A program made the position numbers and the translations under genes. A stretch of 55,511 nt of DNA from assembly GCF_016793485.1 (NCBI RefSeq), contig NZ_JAEULZ010000045.1, positions 1-55,511 of the forward strand, in the 5' to 3' direction. This stretch comes from Mesorhizobium sp. GTDB taxonomy: Bacteria > Pseudomonadota > Alphaproteobacteria > Rhizobiales > Rhizobiaceae. Positions 36,104 to 47,545 of this stretch are shown one piece after another (the first letter of the stretch is position 1; each line of letters opens with the position of its first letter). The notes under the pieces are model-generated. The model was not told where the DNA came from, did not search any database, and saw nothing but the letters and a program-made list of their open reading frames with translations.

Positions 36104-36610
36104 ATGCGCATACCCTTCCTGACGCCCAAGCAGCGTGACTATGCGCTCGAGCCACTCTCGCTCGCTGACAGCCCTGCGATCTCCGCGATCCATCAGGAGG
36201 ATTTCGTGCGCCCGTGGACGGACGGCGAGTTCGTCGGTCTGCTGGGGCAGGATACGGTGTTCGGTTATGCAGCGCGGGAGGCGGGGCGCGGCGGTTCCGC
36301 GCCGGTCGGCTTCGTGCTTGCCAGGCTGGCGGCCGACGAGGGCGAAATCCTGACCGTTGCGGTTGCGCGCTCGCATCGCCGGCAGGGGCTTGGCTGGCGC
36401 TTGATGGACGCTGTGCTGCGCGAGTTGCACGGCCAGCGGGCGGAAGCGCTTTTCCTCGAGGTCGACGAGACCAACGCGCCGGCGATCGCACTCTACCGCA
36501 GGCTCGGCTTCTTCGAGGTCGGCAAACGGCCCGACTATTACGAAGCCCGCCAGCATGAGGTTGGCCAAGGGCGGAGAGGGGCGCTTGTCATGCGCCGCGA
36601 TCTTCGCTAG
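36104..36610 (+). CDS. rimI: Ribosomal protein S18-alanine N-acetyltransferase-like GNAT
   Basis: A 168-residue GNAT acetyltransferase. The acetyl-CoA loop is R92-RQGLG (92-97) after the LTVAVARSHR strand, and the C-terminal NAPAIALYRRLGF segment matches RimI. Placement directly after tsaB, as in many bacteria, supports the RimI call. It starts at ATG 36104, 34 bp after tsaB, with only a weak ribosome site. Other GNAT substrates are possible. Confidence 0.88.
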   Translation: MRIPFLTPKQRDYALEPLSLADSPAISAIHQEDFVRPWTDGEFVGLLGQDTVFGYAAREAGRGGSAPVGFVLARLAADEGEILTVAVARSHRRQGLGWRLMDAVLRELHGQRAEALFLEVDETNAPAIALYRRLGFFEVGKRPDYYEARQHEVGQGRRGALVMRRDLR

Positions 36611-36677
36611 CGCATCCCGTCAGACAAGAAGCCTCACCGGAAGCACGGACCGGGCAGGCCCTCGAAGGCGCTCTGGA

Positions 36678-37499
36678 ATGATGGGCAGGATCAGGCTGGT
36701 CGCCGCGCTGGGCTTCGTAGGTGTGACGATGGTCGCCCTCATGCCGGTGCAGCTCATCGCCATGAAGACGAAGCTGTTCAGCGAACGGCGCGTGCCGCGC
36801 CTCTGGCATGGGCTGAATGTCAGGGCGCTCGGTTTCCGGGTGCACCAGAAGGGCGCGCTGACGACCAAGCGGCCGTTGATTATTGCGGCAAACCATGTGT
36901 CGTGGACCGACATTCCCGTCATTTCGTCCCGTTACGAGGTTTCCTTCGTCGCCAAGTCGGAGATGGCCGCATGGCCGCTGCTGGGTTTTCTGGCCCGGCT
37001 GCAGCGCACGATCTTCGTGGAACGCGAGCGCAGGCGCGCGTCCGGAGCGCAGGCCGACGAGATCGCGCGGCGGCTGGCCGATGACGACGCGATCGTGCTG
37101 TTCGCCGAGGGCACGACGGGCGACGGCAACATGATCCTCCCCTTCAAGAGCACGCTGTTTGGCGCGGCGACGAAAGCGATCACAGACGGCGCAGTGGACA
37201 AGGTCTATATCCAGCCGCTGGCGATCGCTTATACGCGGGTGCAGGGCATCCCGATGGGCCGCCAGCACCGCCCGCTGGCTTCCTGGATAGGCGACGAGGA
37301 GCTTGCGCCACATGCTGCGAGGCTGCTGAAGGAAGGCGCGATCGACGTCGAACTGCATTTCGGCGAGCCGATCGAGTTTTCGCCGGGCGACGACCGCAAG
37401 GCGGTCACGCGACTGGCGGAGGGCCAGGTGCGCACGATGCTGCACGAGGCGCTTGCCAGCCCGATGCCGAGCCGACAGCGTCCGCTGCGGCTGAAATAG
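36678..37499 (+). CDS. plsC: 1-acylglycerol-3-phosphate O-acyltransferase
   Basis: Membrane enzyme that acylates lysophosphatidate to phosphatidate. The 273-residue protein has an N-terminal hydrophobic helix (about 5-28), the catalytic NHVSWTD at 72-78 (NHxxxxD), a glycerol-phosphate-binding FAEGTTGDG segment near 138-146, and a downstream 'YIQPLAIAY' strand. ATG 36678 or the next ATG 36681 is the start. It lies in the conserved order rimI-plsC-miaB. It could be an ornithine-lipid acyltransferase (OlsA-like), which belongs to the same family. Confidence 0.88.
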   Translation: MMGRIRLVAALGFVGVTMVALMPVQLIAMKTKLFSERRVPRLWHGLNVRALGFRVHQKGALTTKRPLIIAANHVSWTDIPVISSRYEVSFVAKSEMAAWPLLGFLARLQRTIFVERERRRASGAQADEIARRLADDDAIVLFAEGTTGDGNMILPFKSTLFGAATKAITDGAVDKVYIQPLAIAYTRVQGIPMGRQHRPLASWIGDEELAPHAARLLKEGAIDVELHFGEPIEFSPGDDRKAVTRLAEGQVRTMLHEALASPMPSRQRPLRLK

Positions 37500-37546
37500 C
37501 GCGGCCTGTCTGTTTTTTGTCGCGAAAACGCTCTAAAAGCCGCGAA

Positions 37547-38959
37547 ATGGAACTGGACAATACAGAACTGGCGCGGTCGGCCGAGCCATCGGAAGGCGAG
37601 TTTTCGCCGCCTATGACGACGGCCTCGAAAAAGGTCTTCGTCAAGACCTATGGCTGCCAGATGAACGTCTATGACAGCCAGCGCATGACGGACGCGCTGG
37701 CCGCCGACGGCTATGCGGGGACGGACAGCATCGAGGACGCCGACCTCGTGCTGCTGAACACCTGTCATATTAGGGAGAAGGCTGCCGAGAAGGTCTATTC
37801 CGAGCTGGGCCGCATACGGGGCCTCAAGGCCGAACGCGCCGCACGCGGCCAGGAAATGGTGATCGGCGTTGCCGGCTGTGTGGCGCAGGCGGAGGGCCGC
37901 GAGATTCTCCGCCGCGAGAAGGCTGTGGACCTCGTCATTGGCCCGCAGACCTACCACCGCCTGCCGGATGCGCTGCGCCGGGCACGCGGCGGCGAAAAGG
38001 TCATCGAGACTGAATACGCCATCGAGGACAAGTTCGAGAACCTGCCGAAGCCGAGGCGCGCCGAGATCATCGGGCGCGGTGTCACCGCGTTCCTCACGGT
38101 GCAGGAAGGTTGCGACAAGTTCTGCACCTTCTGCGTCGTGCCCTATACGCGTGGTTCGGAAGTTTCGCGGCCCGTCGCGCAGATCGTCGCGGAGGCCGAA
38201 AAGCTGGCCGATGCCGGCGTGCGCGAGCTGACCCTACTCGGCCAGAACGTCAACGCCTGGCATGACGAAGGGCCGGATGGCGGCGAGTGGGGACTGGGCA
38301 GGCTCCTGTTCAGGCTGGCGGAAATCCCCGGCATTGCCCGGTTGCGCTACACGACCAGCCATCCGCGCGACATGGACGACGAGTTGATCGAGGCGCATCG
38401 CGACCTGCCGGCGCTGATGCCCTATCTGCATCTGCCGGTTCAGGCCGGGTCCGACCGTATCCTCAAGGCCATGAACCGTCGTCACAAGGCGGCCGACTAT
38501 CTGAGGCTGATCGAGCGTATCCGCGCGGCGCGGCCCGACATAGCGATGTCGGGGGACTTCATCGTTGGCTTTCCGGGCGAAACGGATGCGGATTTCGAGG
38601 ACACGCTCGAATTGGTCAGGGCTGTGGAATATGCGCAGGCCTATTCCTTCAAATACTCACCACGTCCGGGTACGCCGGGCGCCGACATGAAGGATCACGT
38701 TGCGGAAGCCGTGAAGGACAAGCGGCTGCAGCGGCTGCAAGCGCTGCTGAACGAGCAGATGCGCGATTTCAACGCAGGCATGGCCGGCAGGACCATGGAT
38801 CTGCTGATCGAGAAGCCCGGCCGGGACCAGGGCCAGCGAGTCGGGCGGTCGCCCTGGCTGCAGCCGGTGATTGTTGATGAGACGGCCGGCGAAATCGGTG
38901 ACATTATCAATGTGCGAATCACGCGGGCGGGCAACAGCCTGTTTGCGGAACCGGTCTGA
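37547..38959 (+). CDS. miaB: tRNA-2-methylthio-N6-dimethylallyladenosine synthase
   Basis: Radical-SAM methylthiotransferase adding the 2-methylthio group to i6A37 of tRNA. The 470-residue protein has the auxiliary-cluster cysteines C37 (TYGCQMN), C73 (NTCHIR) and C111 (AGCVAQ), the radical-SAM triad C189-x3-C193-x2-C196 (GCDKFCTFC) and a C-terminal TRAM domain. An N-terminal extension of about 30 residues precedes the conserved core. The start could be ATG 37547 or 37613; a TTG at 37517 is less likely. No strong ribosome site distinguishes them. Confidence 0.95.
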   Translation: MELDNTELARSAEPSEGEFSPPMTTASKKVFVKTYGCQMNVYDSQRMTDALAADGYAGTDSIEDADLVLLNTCHIREKAAEKVYSELGRIRGLKAERAARGQEMVIGVAGCVAQAEGREILRREKAVDLVIGPQTYHRLPDALRRARGGEKVIETEYAIEDKFENLPKPRRAEIIGRGVTAFLTVQEGCDKFCTFCVVPYTRGSEVSRPVAQIVAEAEKLADAGVRELTLLGQNVNAWHDEGPDGGEWGLGRLLFRLAEIPGIARLRYTTSHPRDMDDELIEAHRDLPALMPYLHLPVQAGSDRILKAMNRRHKAADYLRLIERIRAARPDIAMSGDFIVGFPGETDADFEDTLELVRAVEYAQAYSFKYSPRPGTPGADMKDHVAEAVKDKRLQRLQALLNEQMRDFNAGMAGRTMDLLIEKPGRDQGQRVGRSPWLQPVIVDETAGEIGDIINVRITRAGNSLFAEPV

Positions 38960-38977
38960 TCCAGCAAGGAGAGACGT

Positions 38978-40042
38978 TTGAGCGCTACCGACTTGAAGAA
39001 GCCGACCGCCAGCCCAGCATCGGGTCCGGCATCCGGGGCTTCAGACATGGCGCACATCGTCCTGACCTTCGACAACAACAAGCTGGCGAGTGCGCTCTAC
39101 GGGCAATTCGACGAGAACCTGGCGCGGCTCGAGCAGAAGCTCGGCGTCGACATCCGTTCGCGCGGCAACCAGCTGACCATCCGGGGATCGGCGTCTGCCG
39201 CCGAACAGGCCCGGCGTGCCCTGGATAACCTCTACGGCATCCTGCAGAAGGGCGCCGACATCGGCCAGTCCGACGTCGATGGCGCTGTACGGATGGCGGT
39301 CGCGGCCGACGACCAGCTGACGCTGCCGACGCTGGAGCGCAAGGGCAAGATGGCAGCCGCGCAGATTGGCACGCGCAAACGTACGATCTATGCCCGTTCG
39401 CTCAACCAGGACGCCTATATGCGGGCGCTGGAACGCTCCGAACTGGTGTTCGGCATCGGCCCGGCCGGCACCGGCAAGACCTATCTGGCGGTCGCCCATG
39501 CGGCGATGCTGCTGGAGCGCGGCATGGTCGAGCGCATCATCCTGTCGCGCCCAGCCGTCGAGGCCGGCGAGCGCCTCGGCTTCCTGCCCGGCGACATGAA
39601 GGAGAAGGTCGACCCCTACCTCAGGCCGCTCTACGATGCGCTCTACGACATGATGCCCGCCGACAAGGTCGAGCGGGCGATCACCGCCGAGGTGATCGAG
39701 ATCGCGCCGCTGGCCTTCATGCGCGGCCGCACGCTTGCCCACTCCGCTGTCATCCTCGACGAGGCGCAGAACACCACGCCGATGCAGATGAAGATGTTCC
39801 TGACGCGTCTCGGCGAGGGATCGCGCATGATCATCACTGGCGATCCGACGCAGATCGACCTGCCGCCGAACACGAAGTCCGGGCTTGTCGAGGCGCTGCG
39901 TGTTCTCGACGGGGTGCCGGGCGCGGTAACGGTCCGGTTCAACGACGCCGACGTGGTGAGACATCCGCTGGTGGCCGAGATCGTCAGGGCATACGACCGC
40001 GACGCCAAGATGGCGCGCGGGCTCGGCGCCGACGGGGAGTGA
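38978..40042 (+). CDS. PhoH-like ATPase
   Basis: P-loop ATPase of the PhoH family, often found with YbeY and thought to act in RNA metabolism. The 354-residue protein has an N-terminal KH-like segment (about 25-90), Walker A GPAGTGKT at 161-168, Walker B in VILDEAQN, and GDPTQIDLP. The start is a TTG at 38978: AAGGAG stands 6 bases before it, and the next in-frame ATG (codon 24) lacks such a site. It lies 18 bp after miaB and 3 bp before ybeY. Confidence 0.94.
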   Translation: MSATDLKKPTASPASGPASGASDMAHIVLTFDNNKLASALYGQFDENLARLEQKLGVDIRSRGNQLTIRGSASAAEQARRALDNLYGILQKGADIGQSDVDGAVRMAVAADDQLTLPTLERKGKMAAAQIGTRKRTIYARSLNQDAYMRALERSELVFGIGPAGTGKTYLAVAHAAMLLERGMVERIILSRPAVEAGERLGFLPGDMKEKVDPYLRPLYDALYDMMPADKVERAITAEVIEIAPLAFMRGRTLAHSAVILDEAQNTTPMQMKMFLTRLGEGSRMIITGDPTQIDLPPNTKSGLVEALRVLDGVPGAVTVRFNDADVVRHPLVAEIVRAYDRDAKMARGLGADGE

Positions 40043-40045
40043 CCC

Positions 40046-40564
40046 ATGGCTGGCCGCAAGGCCACGGCTGAAGTGTCGTCGGTCAGGAAACCGGAGATAT
40101 CCATCGACATTGCGATCGAGGCGGGCGACTGGCCGACCAAGCGCCGGCTGAGAAGCCTTGTCGAGAAGGCGGTCGCCGCCGCCATTCTCGAGGCCGGAGC
40201 ATTGTCCAGGCAGCCCAGTGAGCTGAGCATCGTTTTCTCCGACGACGCGCACATAAAAGTGCTGAACGCCGGCTGGCGCGGCAAGGACAAGCCGACCAAC
40301 GTGCTGTCCTTCCCGGCATTTACGGTCAAGCCCGGCGATGCGCTGCCGCCCATGCTGGGCGACATCGTGCTGGCCGCGGAGACCGTTGCGCGCGAATCCG
40401 AGATGGAAGGCAAGTCGCTCGAGCACCATATCACTCATCTCGTGATCCATGGCCTGCTGCATCTTCTCGGCCACGATCATGAGGAGGAAGGGCAAGCCGA
40501 GCGCATGGAAGGCCTGGAGCGGGCGGCGCTGGCGAGACTTGCTATTCCCGATCCCTACGCGTAA
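40046..40564 (+). CDS. ybeY: Endoribonuclease YbeY (16S rRNA maturation)
   Basis: Zinc-dependent single-strand RNase needed for 16S rRNA 3'-end processing and ribosome quality control. In the 172-residue protein the metal motif H135-G-x-x-H139-x5-H145 is complete in [13 protein letters not shown], and the conserved TNVLSFP (84-90) and GDIVLA motifs are present. ATG 40046 follows phoH by 3 bp, so the two are coupled. The sequence is ordinary for rhizobial YbeY. Confidence 0.96.
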   Translation: MAGRKATAEVSSVRKPEISIDIAIEAGDWPTKRRLRSLVEKAVAAAILEAGALSRQPSELSIVFSDDAHIKVLNAGWRGKDKPTNVLSFPAFTVKPGDALPPMLGDIVLAAETVARESEMEGKSLEHHITHLVIHGLLHLLGHDHEEEGQAERMEGLERAALARLAIPDPYA

Positions 40565-40594
40565 CAGAAAGTTGAAAAACCAACCCTGATAGCG

Positions 40595-41641
40595 ATGAAC
40601 GATAGTCCAGTGACTGCCGCGCCCCCCGAGCCGGGCGACGCGAAAGCCGAAAAGACGGAAGACGGGCCGAGTTTAAGTCCCGGACAGTCTATGCCGCCTG
40701 CCGCGGCGACAGGAACACCGGCAAGCCGGTCGTCCTTCTTCGACCGGTTGGCAGGCCTCTTCAAACAAAGGAATGGCGCAAATCTCCGCGAGGAGATCGT
40801 CGATGCGCTCGCCGAAACCGAGGTGGCCGGCGAAGAAGCCTTTTCGCCCGGCGAGCGGGCGATGCTCAACAATATCCTGAGGCTGCGCGAAGTGCGCGTC
40901 GAGGACGTGATGATCCCCCGCGCCGACATCGAGGCGGTCGAGATCAATACCAAGCTCGCCGACCTGATGAACCTGTTCGAGCGTTCAGGTCATTCGCGCA
41001 TGCCGGTCTACGCTGAGACGCTCGACGACCCACGCGGCATGGTGCACATTCGCGACGTGCTGGCCCACATCACGCGGCTCGCACGCAAAAGTGATGAAGC
41101 GCAGGGCGCTGCGCTGGATTTCGCCGAGGTCGATACGTCGAAGACGATCGGTGAACTGGATCTGATGCGCACCGTGCTTTTCGTGCCGCCATCGATGCTG
41201 GCGTCCGACCTGATGGGCCGCATGCAGGCGAGCCGCACGCAGATGGCGCTCGTCATCGACGAATATGGCGGCACCGACGGGTTGGCTTCGCTTGAGGACA
41301 TCGTCGAGATGGTCGTCGGCGACATCGAGGATGAGCACGACGACGAGCAGCAGACCATCACCCAGGCCGGCGACGGTGTCTATGTCGTCGACGGCAAGGC
41401 CGAGATCGAGGACGTCGAGCAAGCACTGGGCGAAAGCTTCAAGGCCGGCGAGCACGGCGAATATGTCGATACGATCGGCGGCCTGGTGTTCAATGCGCTC
41501 GGCCGGGTCCCGGTTCGTGGCGAGGTGGTGCAGGCCGTTCCCGGCTTCGAGTTCCATGTGCTCGAGGCTGACCCCCGCAGGGTCAAGCGCGTGCGGATCG
41601 TCGACCTGAGCAAGGCCGAACGTCGCAGGCGCGTTTCGTGA
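40595..41641 (+). CDS. CorC/TlyC-family CBS-domain protein
   Basis: A 348-residue cytosolic protein with a low-complexity, proline-rich N-terminus (1-45), a pair of CBS domains (about 95-240, with VRVEDVMIPRADI and the MALVIDEYGGTDGLAS signature) and a C-terminal CorC_HlyC transporter-associated domain (about 255-340). Family members are linked to magnesium or cobalt efflux and are sometimes annotated hemolysin C. The form here lacks the membrane DUF21 part. It stands between ybeY and lnt, a widespread order. Confidence 0.93.
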   Translation: MNDSPVTAAPPEPGDAKAEKTEDGPSLSPGQSMPPAAATGTPASRSSFFDRLAGLFKQRNGANLREEIVDALAETEVAGEEAFSPGERAMLNNILRLREVRVEDVMIPRADIEAVEINTKLADLMNLFERSGHSRMPVYAETLDDPRGMVHIRDVLAHITRLARKSDEAQGAALDFAEVDTSKTIGELDLMRTVLFVPPSMLASDLMGRMQASRTQMALVIDEYGGTDGLASLEDIVEMVVGDIEDEHDDEQQTITQAGDGVYVVDGKAEIEDVEQALGESFKAGEHGEYVDTIGGLVFNALGRVPVRGEVVQAVPGFEFHVLEADPRRVKRVRIVDLSKAERRRRVS

Positions 41642-41748
41642 CATCCCCGGCGATTCAATCTTGGCCCAACTTGCTCTAACGTCCGGCGCGTGATTCTTCG
41701 GCCGACCAGCGAAAGGTCATGCCGATTTCGGATGGGGGCCGACTGCGC

Positions 41749-43335
41749 ATGGAGCGTCTGGCGGGACGGATAATTCTGCTCTGGGGATGGCGTCGCCTGA
41801 GCGTTGCCTTCCTTGCCGGCGCGCTGCTTGTGCTGACGCAGGCGCCGTACGATTTCTTCGCAGCGGGTTTCATCTCGTTTCCAGTGTTGGTCTGGCTGCT
41901 CGACGGCATAACCGGCGGAGCCTCAGCCAGGCCGCTGAAGCGCCTGCGGCCCGCCTTCGCTACGGGCTGGTGGTTCGGTTTCGGATATTTCCTCGCCGGT
42001 CTCTGGTGGATTGGCGGCGCGGTGCTGGTCGAGGCGGACAGCTTCGCCTGGGCGCTGCCTTTCGCGGTCGTCGGAATTCCCCTGTTGATGGCGTTCTACT
42101 ACGGTTTCGCCGCGATGCTGGCGCGGCTGTTGTGGTCGAATGGGTTGGGACGTATCGCAGCGCTCGCCTTCGCCTTCGGTCTCGCAGAATGGCTGAGAGG
42201 ATTCCTCTTTACCGGTTTTCCGTGGAACTCGGTCGGTTTCGCCGCGATGCCGACGCCGCTGCTGATGCAGAGCGTTGCGATAACCGGCGTCGTCGGCATG
42301 AACGCACTCGCCGTCTTCGTGTTTGCCATGCCGGCCCTGCTGGCGGGCGGTCACGGCCGGCGTGCGGGATTGATCGCCGCCTCGCTGCTGGTGGTCGCCC
42401 ATATCGGCTTTGGCGCGGCGCGGCTCAATGCGCCCGAGCAGCCTGCCAGCTCGACGCTTGCGGTGCGGATCGTGCAGCCTTCGATCGATCCGGCCGAAAA
42501 GTGGGACGAAAGCGTGCGCGACCGCATCTTCGCGACGACGCTGGACCTATCGACGCGCGCTACGACGGAAGGGCAGCCCGCGCCCACGCTCATCGTATGG
42601 CCCGAAACCTCGGTGCCCTTCCTCTTCACCGAACGGCCTGAAGCCTTGGCGGCGATCGGCGAGATGCTCAAGCCGGGGCAGATGCTGCTTGCCGGCGTGA
42701 TCCGTGAGGAAGAAACCGGAGGTGCAGCACCTTTCGATTACAATTCGATCGTGGCGATTAACGACGCTGGGGAGATCGTCGGCGCGGTGGACAAGGTACA
42801 CCTGGTGCCGTTCGGCGAATACATTCCCTTCGCCGACCTGGCGAAGCGTTTCGGACTGACTCAACTCGTGGCAGGACCGATGAATTTCACCGCAGGCAGC
42901 CAGCGTCGCCCGCTCCAATTGCCCGGTGGCGTCGCGGCGGCGGCCTTTGTCTGCTATGAAATAATCTTTCCTGACATGGTCGGAGTTGACGTTGCGTCAT
43001 CGCGGCTTATTGTCAACCTCACCAATGACGCGTGGTTTGGGGACACGCCTGGCCCTTACCAGCATTTCAGGCAGGCGCAAATTCGGGCCGTGGAGAACGG
43101 ATTGCCTGTGCTGCGTGCAGCCAACAACGGCATTTCGGGCGTGATCGACGCGCGCGGGCGCGTGATCGACGCGCTGGCGCTTAACGTCAGGGAAAGCCTG
43201 GATGTGCAAATATCGCTTCCGGATGCGCCGTGGGCCTTCGCGCCCCACCAGCGTACCGTCGGCTATGTGATCGTCGGGTTTTTTGCGCTCATGGCGCTGG
43301 GCGGATTGGCGATGGAGCGGCGCAGGACGAATTGA
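41749..43335 (+). CDS. lnt: Apolipoprotein N-acyltransferase
   Basis: Inner-membrane enzyme adding the third acyl chain to lipoproteins. The 528-residue protein has about six N-terminal transmembrane helices (about 15-215), a periplasmic carbon-nitrogen hydrolase domain, and a final helix near 500-520. The catalytic triad is E286 (WPETSVPF), K349 ([15 protein letters not shown]) and C402 ([10 protein letters not shown]). The start ATG 41749 matches the rhizobial N-terminus MERLAG; the ATG at 41719 would add ten residues. Confidence 0.95.
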   Translation: MERLAGRIILLWGWRRLSVAFLAGALLVLTQAPYDFFAAGFISFPVLVWLLDGITGGASARPLKRLRPAFATGWWFGFGYFLAGLWWIGGAVLVEADSFAWALPFAVVGIPLLMAFYYGFAAMLARLLWSNGLGRIAALAFAFGLAEWLRGFLFTGFPWNSVGFAAMPTPLLMQSVAITGVVGMNALAVFVFAMPALLAGGHGRRAGLIAASLLVVAHIGFGAARLNAPEQPASSTLAVRIVQPSIDPAEKWDESVRDRIFATTLDLSTRATTEGQPAPTLIVWPETSVPFLFTERPEALAAIGEMLKPGQMLLAGVIREEETGGAAPFDYNSIVAINDAGEIVGAVDKVHLVPFGEYIPFADLAKRFGLTQLVAGPMNFTAGSQRRPLQLPGGVAAAAFVCYEIIFPDMVGVDVASSRLIVNLTNDAWFGDTPGPYQHFRQAQIRAVENGLPVLRAANNGISGVIDARGRVIDALALNVRESLDVQISLPDAPWAFAPHQRTVGYVIVGFFALMALGGLAMERRRTN

Positions 43336-43360
43336 CAGGCGGTATATTAGAAACTCATAG
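43332..43360 (+). promoter_or_regulatory. Candidate promoter of the XRE regulator gene
   Basis: TTGACA (43332-43337) overlaps the lnt stop codon, and a -10-like TCATAG follows after 17 bp (43355-43360). The -35 is a perfect consensus and the -10 is poor. It stands 111 bp before the regulator start. Confidence 0.4.
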
Positions 43361-43470
43361 TAAATGATCCGGCCGAGAGGCGCTAGCCCGCAGCATCGTT
43401 GGGGAATTGGGGATGCGCCGGATTCAAACGATAACAAAATCGAAGAGCCGGCCGGACCGGCAAGGAAAAG

Positions 43471-43896
43471 ATGGCAGACAAGGACAATAAGAAGAAGCCT
43501 AATCCCACGGATATGCACGTCGGGAGCAGGATCAGGCTTCGCCGTAACATTCTCGGCATGAGTCAGGAAAAGCTGGGCGAAAATCTCGGCATCACCTTTC
43601 AGCAAATCCAGAAATACGAGAAAGGCACCAACAGGGTCGGCGCCAGCCGCTTGCAGGCGATCGCCAACATCCTGGGCGTTCCCGTGTCCTTTTTCTTCGA
43701 CGGTGTGCAAAGCGACGAGGCGATCGGCAGGGTTGGCTTCGCGGAAGACTCGGCCGCCACGTCAGCGCTCGAATTCTGCACCAGCGCCGAGGGGCTCCAG
43801 CTCACGCGCGCCTTCGTCAGGATATCGGACCAGCGCGTCCGCAGACGGATCATCGACCTGGTAAAGACGCTGGCGGACGAGGTCAGCGTCGACTGA
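43471..43896 (+). CDS. XRE-family transcriptional regulator upstream of metK
   Basis: A 141-residue regulator. The helix-turn-helix is at about 17-72 (GSRIRLRR, MSQEKLGENLGITFQQIQKYE), like SinR/Cro types. A C-terminal region (about 90-141) ends with a helix RVRRRIIDLVKTLA that may serve dimerisation. Homologues sit between lnt and metK in many rhizobia, and a low-pH-inducible member was named PhrR; I do not assign that name. AAGGAAAAG precedes the ATG. Its target genes cannot be told from here. Confidence 0.88.
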   Translation: MADKDNKKKPNPTDMHVGSRIRLRRNILGMSQEKLGENLGITFQQIQKYEKGTNRVGASRLQAIANILGVPVSFFFDGVQSDEAIGRVGFAEDSAATSALEFCTSAEGLQLTRAFVRISDQRVRRRIIDLVKTLADEVSVD

Positions 43897-43962
43897 TCTT
43901 CCCGCCAAAGGGTCTGGCGGAAAATCATTCTCCTGCAGCCATGCCGGCGAGGCGATGACTGC

Positions 43963-43991
43963 TTGACGAAGATGGGCGCGCATCGCTACAC
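43963..43991 (+). promoter_or_regulatory. Candidate promoter of metK
   Basis: TTGACG (43963-43968), 17 bp, then CTACAC (43986-43991), near the rhizobial sigma-70 consensus CTTGAC-N17-CTATAT. The leader of about 45 nt contains a hairpin GCCGG-N6-CCGGC (44005-44020) just before the ribosome site. Confidence 0.5.
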
Positions 43992-44042
43992 GATGCCGCC
44001 CGATGCCGGTTCTCGCCGGCCGACCGTTCAGAGGGGAAATCC

Positions 44043-45284
<1,242 letters not shown>

Positions 45285-45294
45285 CGGTCGTCCT

Positions 45295-45993
45295 GTGAGC
45301 GAAGCCCGCAAAAGCCGGTCGACAGAAGCCTTCTTCGGCCGGCGGCGCGGCAAGACGATCCGCCCAAAACAAGCCACCGCGCTCGCCGATGGGTTGAGCC
45401 ACTATCGGCTCGATCTGGCGCAGCCCGCCCCCGTTGATCTGCGCGGACTGTTCGACGGCGCGGTTTCCGACATCAGGCTGGAGATCGGTTTCGGCGGCGG
45501 CGAGCATCTGTTGCACGAGGCAGCAGGGCATCCCGGCACGGGCTTCATCGGCGTCGAACCCTTCGTCAATTCTATGGCGAAGATGATGGTTGCGCTGGAG
45601 GAAGCGCCGCTTGCCAACCTGCGGGTCCATGACGACGACGCCACCCAGCTTCTCGACTGGCTGCCCGATGCGTCGCTCGCCGGCATCGATCTCCTCTATC
45701 CCGATCCGTGGCCGAAGAAGAAGCACTGGAAGCGGCGTTTCGTCAGCCCCGCCAACCTCAGGCGTTTTGCGCGCGTGCTGAAGCCGGGCGGTCGGCTTCG
45801 CTTTGCCTCTGATATCGACAGCTACGTCAACTGGACGCTCCTGCACTGTGCCGCCAACGGCGTCTTCGAATGGCAGGCATCCTGTGCCGACGATTGGCGC
45901 AAGCCCTATCAAGGCTGGCCGGGGACGCGCTATGAGGCGAAGGCCTTCCGCGAGGGGAGGACGCCGGCCTACCTTACCTTCATCCGAAAGTAG
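45295..45993 (+). CDS. trmB: tRNA (guanine-N7)-methyltransferase
   Basis: SAM-dependent methyltransferase forming m7G46 in tRNA. The 232-residue protein has the SAM-binding EIGFGGGEH (about 63-71), the IGVEPF strand end and the family signature [15 protein letters not shown] near 133-148. The GTG start 45295 is 10 bp after metK, so the two are likely one transcript. Ordinary length. Confidence 0.95.
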   Translation: MSEARKSRSTEAFFGRRRGKTIRPKQATALADGLSHYRLDLAQPAPVDLRGLFDGAVSDIRLEIGFGGGEHLLHEAAGHPGTGFIGVEPFVNSMAKMMVALEEAPLANLRVHDDDATQLLDWLPDASLAGIDLLYPDPWPKKKHWKRRFVSPANLRRFARVLKPGGRLRFASDIDSYVNWTLLHCAANGVFEWQASCADDWRKPYQGWPGTRYEAKAFREGRTPAYLTFIRK

Positions 45994-46100
45994 CACTCGC
46001 GCAGGACTGCTTGCCGCTGTCGCGGCGACCTGCCAAGATGGCCGATCATGACCTGCGGCGAAGAGGGCGCCTGCCGGTTGGACAAGGGAGGTTTGCAGCA

Positions 46101-47045
46101 ATGAAAAGATTCGCCCTGTCGGTCCTGATGGCCGGCCTTATCGCCGCGCCGGCATTCGCCGCCGACTACAAGATCATGGCGCCCGCCGCGCCCGGAGGCG
46201 GCTGGGACCAGACCGCCCGCACGATGCAGTCGGCCCTGCAGGACGAGAAGATCTCGTCCAGCGTGCAGGTCGCCAACGTCCCAGGCGCCGGCGGCACCAT
46301 CGGCCTGGCCCAATTCGTCAACCAGGCGACCGGCGACCCGACCCAGCTCATCGTCGGCGGATACGTCATGGTCGGCGCGATCCTCACCAACAATTCGCCC
46401 GTCACGCTGGAACAGGTGACGCCGATCGCGCGCCTCACCGGCGAGTTCGAGGCCGTCGTCGTCAACGCCTCGTCCGACATCAAGGACATGGCCGGCCTGG
46501 TCGAGAAGCTGAAGGCCGATCCGGGCTCAGTGTCCTGGGGCGGCGGTTCGGCCGGCGGCACCGACCACATCACGGCAGGCCTCATCGCCAAGGCAGTCGG
46601 CGTCGATCCGACCAAGGTGAACTACATCGCTTTCTCGGGCGGCGGCGAAGCGCTCGCCGCGATCCTCGGCAATCAGGTCACAGTTGGCATTTCCGGCTAC
46701 GGCGAGTTCGCCGAGCAGGTCAAGGCCGGCACGCTGCGCCTGATCGGCGTCTCGAGCGACGAGCGCCTCGCCGGCGTCGACGCCCCGACCTTCAAGGAGG
46801 CCGGTGTCGATGTGGCGATCCAGAACTGGCGCATGGTCGCTGCCGCTCCCGGTATCACCGACGAGCAGAAGGCGGCCATCATCGCCGATATCGACAAGAT
46901 GGTGAACTCACCGACCTGGCAGAAGACGCTGACCGACAAGGGCTGGGCAAACACCTACCTGTCGGGAGACGCCTTTGCCGAGCAGTTGAAGAAAGACAAT
47001 GAGGCGACCGCCGCCATCCTGAAAGACATCGGCCTCGTCCAATGA
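46101..47045 (+). CDS. TctC-type periplasmic solute-binding protein
   Basis: Extracytoplasmic binding receptor of a tripartite tricarboxylate transporter. The 314-residue protein has a clean signal peptide ending APAFA|ADYK at residue 20-21, then the TctC hallmark [13 protein letters not shown] (about 28-40) that binds a carboxylate of the ligand. [12 protein letters not shown] and [12 protein letters not shown] are further family motifs. GGGAGG about 10 bases before ATG 46101 fixes the start. The transported compound cannot be read from sequence. Its stop overlaps tctB. Confidence 0.93.
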   Translation: MKRFALSVLMAGLIAAPAFAADYKIMAPAAPGGGWDQTARTMQSALQDEKISSSVQVANVPGAGGTIGLAQFVNQATGDPTQLIVGGYVMVGAILTNNSPVTLEQVTPIARLTGEFEAVVVNASSDIKDMAGLVEKLKADPGSVSWGGGSAGGTDHITAGLIAKAVGVDPTKVNYIAFSGGGEALAAILGNQVTVGISGYGEFAEQVKAGTLRLIGVSSDERLAGVDAPTFKEAGVDVAIQNWRMVAAAPGITDEQKAAIIADIDKMVNSPTWQKTLTDKGWANTYLSGDAFAEQLKKDNEATAAILKDIGLVQ

Positions 47046-47530
47046 GCGGCCAGGCCGAAAACCTGCCCAAGCGCCGCCCCGACCGGGCGGCGCTTGTCGT
47101 TGCCGGCCTGCTCGCGGCCGTCGCCATCTGGATTGCCTACAGCATGACCGGCCTCGGCGCCCGCGGCGCCTATGCGCGGGTCGGCCCAACGACGTTTCCC
47201 TACGTGATCGCGGGCGTGCTGTTCCTGCTTGCAGTCTGGACGGTTGTTGAAGCGGTCCGGGGAGACTTTCCCGAGCGCGAGCCGCAGGACTGGCCGCCCG
47301 TGCTCTGGATCGTCGGTGGCCTTGTCGCCCAGATGCTGCTGCTCAAGGTCGTCGGCTTCTCGATCGCGACCGGGCTGCTCTTCGCGGCGACGGCGCGCGG
47401 CTTCGGCCGCGGACCCCTCTGGATGACCGTGCCGATCGGCATTGTCCTCAGCCTCGCAATCTGGTTCCTCTTCGCGGTCGGCCTGCAGCTTTCCCTTCCC
47501 GCCGGACCGCTCGAACGCCTGATCTCCTGA
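47042..47530 (+). CDS. TctB-type small membrane subunit
   Basis: Small membrane subunit of the tripartite tricarboxylate transporter. The 162-residue protein has four or five transmembrane helices at about 17-35, 51-71, 86-117 (probably two) and 127-150, with the VGPTTFPYVIA motif after the first helix that typifies TctB. The ATG overlaps the tctC stop by four bases, and tctA starts 15 bp after it. Confidence 0.92.
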   Translation: MSGQAENLPKRRPDRAALVVAGLLAAVAIWIAYSMTGLGARGAYARVGPTTFPYVIAGVLFLLAVWTVVEAVRGDFPEREPQDWPPVLWIVGGLVAQMLLLKVVGFSIATGLLFAATARGFGRGPLWMTVPIGIVLSLAIWFLFAVGLQLSLPAGPLERLIS

Positions 47531-47545
47531 TATACGGTAGACGCC

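Noticed and set aside
43998-44042. SAM-responsive riboswitch in the metK leader
   Set aside because: The leader is only about 45 nt and contains a simple GCCGG hairpin. I could not match it to the SAM-II, SAM-V or SAM/SAH consensus from memory.
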